NCBI GenBank assembly: GCA_027186245.1
Contig: CP114492.1
Span: 9,266,501 to 9,330,500, forward strand
Origin: Coriaria nepalensis
Lineage: Eukaryota; Streptophyta; Magnoliopsida; Cucurbitales; Coriariaceae
Reading direction: 5' to 3'
DNA length: 64,000 nt
Shown piece after piece: positions 23,618 to 37,291 of this stretch; the stretch's first letter is position 1; each line of letters begins with the position of its first letter. A model generated the notes under the pieces. That model had not been told where the DNA came from and did not search any database. It was given only the letters and a program-made list of their open reading frames with translations. The position numbers were made by a program, and so were the translations under genes.

Positions 23618-25399
23618 ATGGCCAAACCAAAGGTTCTAAGGCGAACCCTAGATTCTTTCACTGTCAAACAAATCAACAAAACCATTAGAGGTAAGCTCAG
23701 CTCCATTTATTTTTCTTTCTACTAAATTTTCCCGGTATAATTTTTTCTCGGGAAACAAACAAAATAGTTGATCTCTTTCTTTCTCTACTATGTGTGAGAA
23801 AAAAAAAATCATCGGCTCTGCCTGCCTGACCAGCCGGAGACTGTGTGCTTATGAGACCATCCGATGCATCGAAACCGTCGTACGTGGCGAAAATTGAAAG
23901 GATCGAGTCCCGCGGGGCAAACGTGAAGGTGCACGTACGATGGTATTACCGGCCGGAGGAGTCAATCGGTGGTCGGAGACAGTTTCATGGCTCCAAGGAG
24001 TTGTTCCTTTCTGATCACTTCGATGTTCAGAGCGCCGACACTATCGAGGGCAAGTGTACGGTCCATAGTTTCAAGACCTACACGAAGCTCGATGCTGTTG
24101 GAAACGATGATTTCTTTTGCCGTTTTGAGTATAATTCCACTACTGGAGCTTTCAATCCCGATAGAGTTGCTGTGTAAGATTCAATTTTTTGGATTAAGTT
24201 CCATTGTTTTAAGCTTCCTCACTAGTTTTCCTTAATTAGCAGTTTTTCAATGTCATTTTTTCTTCTCTTTAATTAGCAATTCTTAATTTTCTTTTGTGGC
24301 AGGATTTTTATTTAGAAAGGTTAATGGGTTGGTCAATTTTCTAAAACCATTTCATAATGATTTTGGCTTCATCTGCTCTTAATTTCTATTATCAAGTTAT
24401 TCTTTGATTTCTAAAATTTCCTCCTCTCTTGAAAATTTTGGGTAATATTGTAACTCTCTCTCAATTGAGTTCACGGTGGATGATCACTTGATTTCATTAT
24501 TGTAGGTACTGCAAATGTGAGATGCCTTATAACCCTGACGACCTAATGGTTCAGTGTGAGGGCTGCACTGATTGGTAAGGCCAACTTATGTCACTATTAT
24601 AATTTATTAACAGCCTTACATTCTTTGCTAGATACTTGGATTGAGCAAGACTTCCCCCCCCCCCCCCCCCCCCAGTATTTATCCGTAGAGGCTTAATTGC
24701 TAATGACATTCTCTCAAGTACCTGAAGAAGCATCATTGGAGTGTGTTGTTAATCTATGTTCTACACTAATGCCTATTGATTCAGGTTCCATCCTGCTTGT
24801 ATAGAGATGTCAATTGAAGAGGCTAAAGTACTTGAACATTTCTTCTGTGAAAGTTGTTCTTCTGAGAGTCAAAAGAAGTTGCCAAATTCTCATTCTGCTT
24901 CCAGACACCCAGAAACAAAGGTATGTTTGCAGTGTTTTGACGTATGTATTTGATTGCTCATTCGACATGCCCTCATTTTGGCATGCATGCAGTAGAGAGA
25001 TCTGTTAGTTAGGGGTTATGGGTACTGATGCTTACTGAGTAAACTAACAAAAAATCTATTTCTACTTTCTCGGGTGGACTTGTAGAGAACGAACTTTTAT
25101 GCGAGATTTTAAAAGAGATTTAAAGGGAAAATATGGCCAAGATTAACTTTTGTTTAATGAAGTTAAGAAATTTAGTGTATGGGAATCAGGATAGTATGAC
25201 CATTGTAAGATGTTTGCCACAATCTTGGATTCATGATGAACCTCAATGCAGGGCATATGAACTTTGTCTTGTTATTTTTATTGGTAAACGTTTGTCTGGT
25301 GCTGACACGTAATATTTCCATAGTGACTCTCCATTGTTAATTTTATTAGTCAATGCTTACATGATGTTTCAGGTGGATACAAAGCGACGCCGGAGGTGA
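23618..25399 (+). CDS. SHL: SHORT LIFE (SHL/EBS family) BAH-PHD histone reader
   Basis: Five exons: 23618-23690, 23834-24173, 24506-24574, 24785-24920 and 25373-25399, all in phase, giving 214 residues. After [20 protein letters not shown] comes a BAH domain (about residues 25-138: [59 protein letters not shown]). A PHD finger follows ([28 protein letters not shown] to FFCESC) with its Cys4-His-Cys3 ligands and the aromatic Trp for methyl-lysine. The last 9-codon exon gives VDTKRRRR, a nuclear-localisation-type tail. SHL and EBS read H3K27me3 (BAH) and H3K4me3 (PHD) and repress flowering genes. The gene lies near BUPS and CHR34-like loci as does At4g39100 (SHL). Confidence 0.95.
24654..24673. 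repeat. poly(C)20 run in SHL intron 3
   Basis: Twenty consecutive C residues inside the third intron of SHL. Such runs are length-unstable and prone to sequencing error. Confidence 0.95.
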
Positions 25400-26860
25400 G
25401 ATAGATATGTACGTACACATTATGCTATAACGAACTGGAGTTTTTTTTTTTTGTCTCTTTTAATCTTGGGGTCGAGATGGGATTCGAGGAAAGGTTGGAG
25501 GCAAGGATTTGTGGGTTACATACAAAGCTTCTCCGATATACAGATGAAACAAGAACAAAATTCTGCTGGTGTAAACCTCTCAGTGATGTTTATTTGGTTT
25601 CAAGAGGTACCTACCTCTTTCTATTTTGATGTGAAGTCACATATGTCCTTGATTGACTGTAATTACGTGTCATGTAATTATCTAGATTGTATATGTTCCT
25701 CTCTGTCTCTCTTCCAGAGTCTGTATCTAAATTATTAAAGGCAATATGAATATCATAGTTGCAGCAGCACCAACATCTAAACCTTTTTCAGTTATCTCGA
25801 TACCTGATTTCTCTTTTCTCATTTCCCTCTCTATGTATTTTTTTTTTCTCCCTCCTTTCTTCGCACTGTTGGAAGATACATAGATCGCATACTATTTTCT
25901 GCGCAAGGCTTGAATGAAAGTGATAAAGATCTGTTTGAGACCGGCTCGAGTGATGATCAATATACTATCCCATGTCTGGAATACCATGTTCGATTTCGAG
26001 ACAAAATGGCATGTCGTTTAGCTGAGAGCAAGATAGTAAGTAATGCGCTTATAAAGTGACTCACTCTTTGTATAAGCCCTCACTGGTTTCCTCCCCCTTG
26101 TCATGTATTAGCAGTGCAGATGGGTTGATTACTGTGGAGTGGAACCAGCATCTGTGATGTTGTACTGGATATTAGATACAGTGCTTGTAAAAATCTTATA
26201 AGAGTAGAAATGGTAGAAAATATTTAAATATGTAATTGTACTAATATATTTTTTGTAAAATATAATAAATATATCTATATATATATAGATCATTAGAATT
26301 ATAATAAAATAATTATATTAATAAAGTAATTTAATTTTAATAATAAAATAATTAATACTAATAAAAAACCGTATTATCATTTCAAATCTTTTATAGCATA
26401 GTCGGGTAAACCCGCAACAGGAGAACAAAGTCTAGGCCAACAGGATCCAGGACAAGTTTTAATCCTAACTAAATAATACAGGCTGTTTGCATCACCAAAA
26501 TTACATTAAAGCTCAATCAATAAAACAGAAACAAAAATAGTGGGAATAAGAATGTTACATTGGTGGTTTACTTTACTGTAAGTGAGCCAGAGAAGTACAG
26601 GTCAAACTCAATAGCAGTGATGTGATTCATTGACAGCCTTTTTCACCCGTAAGCGACACTAACACCAGAGCGAGCAAGATTCGAACATAGAAAACATTTT
26701 GGTTGCAGACTTTTATCCATTGCAAGATGAATCAACCAGATTTCCATTCATAAGAGACATATAAGAAGTGGATGGAAATATACAGTAGAGGAATATGCTT
26801 TATCCATTGCTCGTACTAGGCTAAGGAGTTGCAGAGGTTGACCAACTCGGGACATATGCT
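25400..26860. other. SHL 3' flank with two unassigned exon-like islands
   Basis: Two stretches have coding character bounded by splice-like signals. One, about 25463-25606, reads FEERLEARICGLHTKLLRY and ends CAAGAG|GTACCT. The other, about 25883-26035, reads DRILFSAQGLNESDKDLFE and ends AGATA|GTAAGT. I do not recognise the family. They may be alternative 3' exons or relics of another gene. From about 26200 the sequence is AT-rich without coding signal. Confidence 0.4.
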
Positions 26861-26955
26861 TTATAGCAGACCATCCTTTCTTCTTCCTCATTAGAGAAGA
26901 CACAACTGGAATGATTCTCTTTATTGGGCAATTGCACAATCCACTTCGAAGCTGA
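26861..26955 (+). pseudogene. serpin C-terminal relic
   Basis: Only the last about 30 codons of a serpin remain: [21 protein letters not shown], then QLHNPLRS and a TGA at 26953-26955. This matches the final strands of the intact serpin 2.2 kb downstream. Nothing recognisable as serpin lies upstream of 26861. Confidence 0.85.
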
Positions 26956-27957
26956 ACGATCATGTACTGCATAAAAATTTACGACGCAGGTTCTAGGAGT
27001 AGATTTTTAGCAAAAGATTAAGGATGTAGTTATACAATTTTACGAGTTTTAGTGTAAAAATTATCATTTTAATAAAGCTATGGACAGATATTTAAAGTTT
27101 GAATTATATACTTTTAGTAGTTTCAAGTTCAAAATTTTAATTTTGAAAAAGCTGAGGGTCATTTACCGTCCCATGTCTCCGCCGGCGTCCATTGATAGTT
27201 ACAGCACCATGGAGATGATAGTGACAGCCAACAAGTTTCACCATCTCTTTACATCAAACTCTTTAGAAACTTGTTGTAATAATAAGAACAGATGGTGAAA
27301 ACATTAATGTAAAGAGTTAAAAAATGTTTGTCATTCAAAAAGATGAAGTTACCGATCATTCATACCACCAAGCTGATTCATCATTTTAATAAATAATATA
27401 AATATCCAAAATTTATATAATTTTGGTCGTCTGACATTTTCTTCTTCTTTGTTGGATTAGATTGGGACGGTTGGACCCGTGCATCTCTCTCTCTCTCTCT
27501 CTCTCTCGCTCTTCTCTTTTCTCTTTGTTTCATCTTCTTCCTCGCTCCTCCACCGCATGCAGCCGGCAGCTTTCCTCCGGCTTACGATCATCCTCCGGCC
27601 TCTCAGCTTCTAGTTGAGAAAGGGTTAGTAATTTCTTTTTTGCCTGAGTAATTATATGGAGTTCAGTCCACTGTTTACTGTTTTTTGTCTATTAATCTCA
27701 AAATATGCTACTGTGTTTGAGATTTGTAGAAATCTGTTGAGATCTGATATAAGTGTTAGGAAATTAGAGAGGTAAGAGATGATGCGTATTGGTTTTGGTG
27801 TGAGGAAGACGATAGAAAAGTATTTTAACTGAGGTTTTGGTTTTTGTTAGAGGTCTGCAATTTTAAGCGAAAGATTTTGGTAATGTTCCGAGTGAGTGGT
27901 ACAACAACGCTGTCGTATAGGGGAATTACGAAGAATGTGAAATTTTCCGACAAATAA
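26956..27957. other. spacer and serpin promoter/leader
   Basis: Contains the serpin-flank repeat copy at about 27160-27230, a (CT)n run at 27483-27507, and an AG-terminated pyrimidine region before the serpin ATG. No gene is seen. Confidence 0.5.
27160..27230 (+). repeat. serpin 3'-flank repeat, copy 1
   Basis: Shares TGTCTCCGCCGG, CCATTGATAGTT and CACCATGGAGATGA in the same order with the stretch at about 29699-29755. Each copy follows the end of a serpin sequence, so the repeat marks the 3' flank of an old tandem duplication. Confidence 0.75.
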
Positions 27958-29195
27958 ATGGACCTCAGAGACTTATCCGGCAACCAAAACGACATTGCAG
28001 TAAGCATCACGAAGCGGTTACTGCTAGATGAAGTCAAGGGTTCAAACGTAGTGTTCTCTCCTCTGTCATTCCACTTTGTTCTGAGTCTAATCGCTGCTGG
28101 ATCCAAGGGCCCCACCCTGGATCAGTTACTCTCATTTCTCAAATCAAAGTCTAAAGATGAACTCCACTACTTTGCTTCGGAGCTACTCTCTATCGTCCTC
28201 TTTGATTGCTTCTCTAGCGGTGGTCCCCATCTGTCGTTTGCTAATAGTATTTGGGTTGATCAGTCCCTTTCTCTCAAGCCTTCTTTCAAACAGGTTGTAG
28301 ACAGTGCTTATAAAGCCAGTATCAGTCAAGTAGACTTTCAAACCAAGGTAACAACTTCTCTCTCTCGCTCTATATTTCATTTGTATGTTAATTTGTAATA
28401 GAGTAATGTTGGTAATTTCAGGCTGCTGACGTGATCAATGAAGTGAATTTATGGGCTGAAAAGGAGACTAATGGACTTATCAAAAACATTCTTCCTCCTA
28501 ATTCAATTAACAACAGTATTGTGCTCATACTGGCAAATGCTCTTTACTTTAAAGGCTTTTGGAAAGAGAAGTTCGATAATTCATCTACCAAAAACCAAGC
28601 CTTCCACCTTTTCAATGGGACTTTTGTTCAAGTACCTTTCATGACCAGCAATAAGAAGCATTTCATAGCCGCTTTTGACCGATTCAAAGTCCTTAGACTT
28701 CCTTATAAACAAGGAAACAACAAATGCAGTTTTTCCATGTACATATATCTTCCTGATGCAAAAGATGGTCTTTCATCTTTGATTGAAAAAGCGGCCTCCC
28801 AATCCGGATTTTTTGAACGGCACATTCCTTCCGAACAAGTGTATGGCAAATTTAAAATCCCGAAATTTAAAATCTGTTTTGGGTTTGAAGCTTCAAAGCT
28901 TATGCAGAAATTAGGATTGGATTTACCTTTCAGTGGTGAAGCCTTGTCAGATATGGTGGAGTCTCCAATAGGACTTAAGGTTTCAAAGATGTTTCATAAA
29001 TCGTTTATTGAGGTTAATGAGGATGGTACAGAAGCTGCTGCTGCCACTGTTACTGTTGCCATGTTTGGGTCTTCTATGAATCTGACTCAAAACATAGATT
29101 TTGTAGCAGACCATCCATTCCTCTTCCTTATTCGAGAACACATGACTGGAATGATTCTCTTTATTGGCCATGTGTTCGAACCTCTTATAAGCTGA
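27958..29195 (+). CDS. serpin (plant serine/cysteine protease inhibitor)
   Basis: Two exons, 27958-28347 and 28422-29195, joined in phase 0, give 387 residues, typical of plant serpins. It starts MDLRDLSGNQNDIAVS and carries the family signatures VVFSPLS, LIAAGSKGPTLDQLLSFL, ILANALYFKG and [14 protein letters not shown], with the hinge EVNEDGTEAAAAT. There is no signal peptide, so it is cytosolic like AtSerpin1. Aligned on equal length with AtSerpin1, whose P2-P1 is Leu-Arg, the reactive loop here has Phe345-Gly346-Ser347. The metacaspase-type Arg is therefore missing and the target is probably different (chymotrypsin-like if cleavage follows Met344 or Phe345). Two broken copies lie in the window. 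Confidence 0.93.
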
Positions 29196-30004
29196 TCATA
29201 TGCTGCAGAAAGCTCATGAAACAGGAGGTTCTTTTTAGCAATCATCATTAATAAACGATCGAGATGTTGTTCATGTGTGCTACTAGGAACCATGATTGGC
29301 CTGTCGTTAATCTGTATAATGTTTTGATTTTTCAACATCTGTGAATGCTATCTTAATACTTAGTGATTTATATGTTATAATATATATTTTGTTTAATTTT
29401 GCAATGTCAAATTGCTATACTTAGTATGTGAAGATTCCATGTAAATTACTATTATTATTGTGATTCATGAATATGTCTAGAGTTTGGCCAAAAAAGAATG
29501 TCTAAAGAAAGAAGTAAATTTTTGGACATGAAAAAAAAAAAAATAATAATAATTAAGGATTTATAAAATTTTAATAATTTTAGGGTAAAAATATAAATCA
29601 TAGTAAAGATGAGGGTGAATATTTAAGAGTATTTATAATATTATAATAATTTTGAGATAAAATTTTAATTTTAGGAAAACGGGGGGGCATTGCCGCTCTT
29701 ACCGCCCCGTGTCTCCGCCGGTGGCCATTGATAGTTGCAACACCATGGAGATGAAATTAGTGATATATAACATAATACAACCGAACATCGTTGTTAAGAT
29801 TGTGGAAACAAATATTTGGTCATAGACTTAGATTTTCAATTTTCACAATGCCCGTGACAAATTATTATGACATAATATAATGTCATGGTACATAAAGAAA
29901 GTTTTTATGTCTCGTTACATGAAATTTTTATTACACAATATCTTCTGCAAACTTGTATTCCAATGGGCAAACATGACCTTGTTATTATATTGATGCCTTC
30001 CAGT
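29196..30004. other. convergent spacer, serpin and phosphatase 3' flanks
   Basis: AT-rich, containing the second copy of the serpin-flank repeat at 29699-29755. No coding region is supported. Confidence 0.5.
29699..29755 (+). repeat. serpin 3'-flank repeat, copy 2
   Basis: Partner of the stretch at 27160-27230. It lies about 500 bp after the intact serpin stop, against about 205 bp for the relic, which implies an indel after duplication. Confidence 0.75.
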
Positions 30005-32216
30005 TTAAGTACTGACGGAATCATTCACTGGGTACCAATACCTGTTGAAGAGCCACAGAGAATCAGCTTCGACTGCATACCCATCCTGATTGCGGAACCA
30101 ACCGAAGAAAGCATGTGTCCTATTTTTTATGTCAAGAATGGCATGCCCGTAACTCGGCTCCCGGTAAACTGAGTAGCTTGGTTGTGTCCCAGAGCTGTGG
30201 ATATAAAAAGAATGATAGTAACATGATTAGCTTACTCGGAAAAATGAATGTCATTGATCGCGATTACATATACGTACGATGACCCTAAGCCTTCCAGGTT
30301 TCCTCCATCCCCAACAGTTATGTATACAGGAGCCGATTGATCGAACGTAGGGGTGCAAAGTGCATTTGTGATGTTGTATTGGATATTGGATACACGTTCC
30401 TGTGGAAAGGATCAATCACTGAATATAGATAACAATGCAGGATAGTATATATGCATTGATATAAATTGTATAGAAAGATCTAAGATAGTTTGTAAGTGTC
30501 GAAATAGTTTGATGTGTCTGAATATATTACTTGTTAGAGTATGCTACTCAGATACTACAATCGAACACCTCCTAAGATAGTAATATATACTTACAGATCT
30601 TTCATAAGCATGGACATGACCAGCATACACTGCATCGACTTTGTATTTGACGAACAAACTCTCGTACACTACTCTCATGGGTTCTCCTTCCATGTAATGG
30701 TTGACATAGCTATTGTACCATGGTGCATGCATGGTCACAATCAACCATGGCGTCTCGCTTCTGTTTACTTTCTTAAACTCTGCTCCAGCCCAACTGTATT
30801 GAGGGGTTGAGTAGCCTTCACACAATCATGTAAGTAAGGGCACGGTAAGGAATAGATGTTTTCGACAACATTGACAAAGGTTGGTCTTATAATGTAAACA
30901 TAAACAACATACACTACACAAATGGGCATACCATATGGCGAGTATGAGGCAAGGACTATAATGTATGCAGAAGCTCTCTTAATTGAGTACCAAAACTGAG
31001 TAGTACTGCCAGACGCATTGTAAGGAGTGTGGAAGCGATTCGAATATGGCTTGAAAGGCTTTGTTTCACCCTGAATTTTGAAAATGGTCTTCATTCTTTC
31101 AGAATTGCACAATTAACATCAAATGTGGGATTAGAAAAAAGGTTGGTGAAACTCACAAGGCTTGGGGCGAAGTCAACTTCATGGTTCCCAGAATTCCAGA
31201 TCCAAGGCTGATAGGCAGCAACCCTTTCGACAAACCTGCCCCACGTGTCCCATCTAGTGTTGTCATGATTAGGATAATCGTCCGCATAAGAGAGATCTCC
31301 AAGGTACAATATCGTTTTCGGGTTTAGCTGGTTGTTTTGATAGTGTGTGAGTGTAGTGTTTGAATTATAAGTTTGTCCAAGATCCCCTGCATGAACATAT
31401 TCACTAGTATAAGGTATAGATTGTTTCAAACAAAACTAACTTATGTCTAGAAAAAGTTTCTAATGATTTTAATTGATTACCGATGAGGCCGAATGTATAT
31501 GGGACATCAATGCCTACTGCTGGAGGAGTTGTAAAGAAGAATGTTCTTGACGAGCTCCCCTTTCCAACTTGATAATAGTATTGAGTATTATACTGTTTAT
31601 AGCGAAGCAATGAATGAAATGTATACATCAAATCTTAGTTCCTATGGGCTATTCCCATTGTTTTATGAATCAAATTATCTGTAAAGTACTATCAGTAGAT
31701 ATAAAATTAGCAAATCAATTAAGTTCAATACCTGCAAACCACTGATATTGCAATGATGAATGTAACCGGATTTGTAAGTGTAGTATGTGTAAGTAACAAC
31801 AACACAATCAGTTGAAGTTAGTTTGTTATTAACATTAGTCCAGTAATAAACTTGAGTTACACTTGCTGCATTAGGAGTGATCCATGACACGAGCACTGCC
31901 GTCCCCACATGGTCGCCTTGTGTTATATGAACCTAAATTCAAGCAAATTACCCCGTATGTGAAAATTATTTTCGATTAATCTCCGAGGCAAAATGATTTA
32001 ACAAACTGGATAATAGACTTAAACTGTAGTTTCAAGTACCTGTTCGGGTGCATTGGCGCCTGGAGGAGGTGGGAAGGCTGATTGGGGCATGTCCGTACTG
32101 GTCGAGGCCCGCACATAGGTGCTGATTCTCTTGCCATCACAAAAATCGACAACATTGAGAACCAAACCCAGTACAGCAATGAAGACTCTTAAAGAAGACA
32201 ACTCTTGCAAACCCAT
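30005..32216 (-). CDS. purple acid phosphatase, plant high-molecular-weight type
   Basis: Eight minus-strand exons: 32216-32040, 31932-31732, 31592-31481, 31386-31157, 31070-30932, 30815-30595, 30399-30284 and 30194-30005. All phases close to give 461 residues. An N-terminal signal peptide ([20 protein letters not shown]) indicates secretion. The fibronectin-like domain begins [10 protein letters not shown]. The five metal-binding blocks are complete: GDLGQT (Asp165), GDLSYADDY (Asp194, Tyr197), GNHE (Asn231), VTMHAPW (His316) and GHVHAYER (His353, His355). It belongs to the Fe-Zn/Mn kidney-bean PAP group (PAP10/PAP12-like), which releases phosphate from organic esters in walls and soil. An upstream ATG at 32249 is only 19 bp from a TATA box, so the Met at 32216 was chosen. 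Confidence 0.92.
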
Positions 32217-32267
32217 CTTGGGTTTTGTTGTGAAACGACAGTATACCATAGTTCTGTACTCATCATG

Positions 32268-32275
32268 TATTTATA
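32268..32275 (-). promoter_or_regulatory. TATA box of the purple acid phosphatase gene
   Basis: TATAAATA on the minus strand lies 52 bp before the chosen ATG (32216) and 19 bp before an upstream in-frame ATG (32249). Transcription normally begins 25-35 bp downstream, after the upper ATG, which favours the lower start. Confidence 0.65.
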
Positions 32276-33328
32276 CAAGGGTTTAAAGTGTAAAATAGTG
32301 CATCAATTAGCATATAACGCAGGGAGTCATGAAAAGGGAGCATAAACGATGAATATGCTGATTATTTGTCATTTCTCAAATTAGACTTGGCTTGGAAGAG
32401 ACCTTCCTGATATTGAACTGAATCAGAGAAGAGAAAGATATATTAGTAGATGTTTGACCATTGATTTGATAATTCCCTCCCCATTAGGTAAATCCAAGAA
32501 ATAGAATATCGAATTTTCATCTTCAAAATTTATTTGTAAAATTATGATACGCAGCCAAGGCTGTTGTCACAATTCATCACAATTCATGTACATCAAGGCT
32601 AAAACAGAGGATATACCCTCTGTTTCTAAAGTGACTGTTCATAATATATATATATTTTTTCTTCTTCTTTGTAGGTTCAAATCCATGCCATTTCCTTGAT
32701 GCTGCGGTTTCATGCGGTGTAGGGCGGATGGTATAATCCAACCCCATACTTAGAAAATTCATTCAATAAATGTCAAACCATTGAAAATGTGAGAGGTGAT
32801 GTGAAGCAGCACCTTCATGATAAATCAACTTGTCATTCATGATCAGAAGGTATTCATTCAAAGAGTTGCTCCCTTGCTGTTCTCGCTTGCTACTTGAAGT
32901 AGTCGCCTTGAGATTAAGGCAACTTCTTATCTTGTGCCTTTTTAAGTTCAATCATCTTTCTATCTATTTTCTTACTTGGGATGAGTAAGTAATGTTGTAT
33001 TTTTGTTCAAATGAATCAAATGCAAATTCTATGTTTTACCAAATCCATCCATCTTGTCATTTGTTTATTTGATTTAGTTTTTTTTTATATCTAAAGTTTC
33101 ATCAACTCAGGGATAGATAGATGAGCCAGAAACTATTCAACCTTTTGCTTAATAATACAACCACATGAAGAGAAAGCTAAATGACAACATACAGAATCAA
33201 CAAGAAGTAATTAAAAAGCCATTCATTAGCATAAAAAAACAAGATCAAACCTATAGAGCTTTTCGATTTCGTTTCGGCTATTTATTCCAGAAAATACAAA
33301 TCATATGTCCATTCTTTTGTCAAGATCA
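32276..33328. other. spacer upstream of the phosphatase gene
   Basis: AT-rich. GGTTCAAATCC at about 32674-32684 matches a polymerase III B box and may be a degraded SINE, but no A box is evident. No gene is supported. Confidence 0.4.
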
Positions 33329-33996
33329 TCACGAGTTAGCACTCGTCGAATCGTCTTCTGGTTTCCAGAATCTATTGAAAAACCACACAGTATCAGCTTC
33401 CACTCCATAACCATCTTGATTCCTATGCCAACTATAGTAAGCATGTGTTCTGTTCTTTGTATCAAATATTGCATGACCGAAACTAGCTTCTCGGTAAGCC
33501 GAGTATTTCGGTTGCGGCTCTGTCATGCTGACATAATCCAAGAAAACAAATATCAATACACACATTTTTATTTCTCCTCAAAGTAAAGACCACTTGTATG
33601 GACAATACACAAAAGATCTTACTTGGTTGCAAGGCCTTCAAGGTTCCCTCCATCCCCAATCGTTATGTAAACATGTGCGGATTGATCTTTCACGGGCAGA
33701 CATAGTCCGTTGACTACGCTATATGCAATATTTGAAACCCGTTCCAAGGCTGATAAGCAACACACTTCTCTCTACAAATCTTCCCCATGTATATCCCATC
33801 TTACATTGTCATGATTCATATAATCATGTGGGTTTAATTCGTAGAGTGAGTAAGCGTCTTATTCGAATCATAACTCTGACCAAGATCCCCTGCAAATTAA
33901 AGAACATTTTCAGAATAAAATATCAACACATTTATCCCTCCTCATCCTTAATTTCATCAAAGCTGAAATTTACCGTTGAGACCAAATCTCAGCTAT
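33329..33996 (-). pseudogene. purple acid phosphatase pseudogene, internally deleted
   Basis: A decayed tandem copy of the neighbouring phosphatase, same strand. The last exon is open: [20 protein letters not shown] to [20 protein letters not shown], ending at 33329. The exon encoding [20 protein letters not shown] follows upstream (about 33627-33745). It runs directly into a remnant of exon 4 (NHDNVRWDIHG, with frame loss). The rest of exon 4 and exons 5 and 6, including the GNHE, VTMHAPW and GHVHAYER blocks, are gone. Further upstream are GDLGQSYDSN and an LRFGLN remnant of exon 3. Without these metal ligands it cannot be an active enzyme. Confidence 0.87.
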
Positions 33997-34698
33997 GTAA
34001 TTTTGAAGATGTCAAAGATGTACAACAGTTGACTCTGGAGATGCTGAAATTTCGTGGAAATTTTAATGTTGTTCTAATTATGAATACATACAGCATCAGT
34101 ATATTCGTATACGGGTTTTCCTTGTATGAATACTACTTAGTCTAGTGTGAATGGGCCTACAAACAATGTTCTTGGGCCCAAATAGCTAACTAACAAGTCC
34201 AAGTGGGTGAAAAAAGAAGAATAACAAGAACAAGAAGGGGGTGAAAAAGACATAAATCTCTATCTTATCCAACCAACTAACTTTCCTTTTGGTCCTTGTC
34301 TTGCCATAGGCAGATAGGCTACGCAAACTAAAAGACGAAATAATTGAGTACTCAGAGATGTAATACAAGGTAATTGGCCTACTCTCCAGTATTAAACTAC
34401 TGCCACCTGTCACTACTCCATTGGCTCTCGACTCTAAGATTTCTCTTCAACCAAAACAACGATATCTGGCTATATGTATTATCTTCTGCCACGCATCATG
34501 TTGATATAGAGCAGCAATCTACTCCATCTATATTTTGTGGGGTCCACTATTATCTAAATCGACGGGGGCGACTTCGTGTTCGTTTAATCAAGTCAACCAA
34601 ACACGCCCTTATATTCATTCCCACTATATAGAGTTGATTCGCGGGCTACCAGGCCCCCAAACCAACCAATTCCTGCTTCGCTTTCACACCTGCCAAAC
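33997..34698. other. spacer and RD19-like promoter
   Basis: No gene is seen. CTATATA at 34624-34630, about 70 bp before the ATG at 34699, is a good TATA box for the protease gene. Confidence 0.55.
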
Positions 34699-36720
<2,022 letters not shown>

Positions 36721-37234
36721 TAATTTATGAGCTCATAAAGTGATCTTCATTACTCTTGAATTAATGCTTGTACATATGTAATGCTACATTTTATGGTAAG
36801 TAGTAGATTAATGGTTTCTGACTGCCGTAAACTCGATCCTCGAACCGTTATGTTTAAGTATATGATTTGGGATGTGGAATCTAATTTATGTAAAATATTC
36901 CATGAGACATTGAGACTGTTAAATTTATGCTTAAATATATCGTCTTCATTGAACTTCTGATCGATGTAGTTACTTCTTTGCAGAGCCATCACACTTATAT
37001 TTTATTGATTTATGTAATTTTCCTACAACCACTTGCTTAATGGTGAAGAGAATATCTATTTAAGTCCATTTCTATCTAAGACAAATAAAAGTGACACTAT
37101 ATTTGAAAATTAAAATGTTAATTTTATGTGATTTATATTTATTGTAACAAAAACGTGGCTGCTTGCTATAATAAGCCTATAAGGCAGCGGAGGAAAACAG
37201 AATTAGCGGGCAGACGAATCCCCGCTTAATAATG

Positions 37235-37291
37235 GGTGATGTTTATACTTGTTGGGCCTTAAATTTGGTGATGTTTATACTTGTTGGGCCT
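37235..37291. repeat. 32-bp-period direct repeat
   Basis: A 25-bp sequence beginning GGTGATGTTTATACTTG occurs at 37235-37259 and again at 37267-37291, identical by eye. Confidence 0.85.

Noticed and set aside
32670..32740. tRNA gene or complete SINE
   Set aside because: Only a B-box-like GGTTCAAATCC is present. No A box, cloverleaf or tail could be paired with it.
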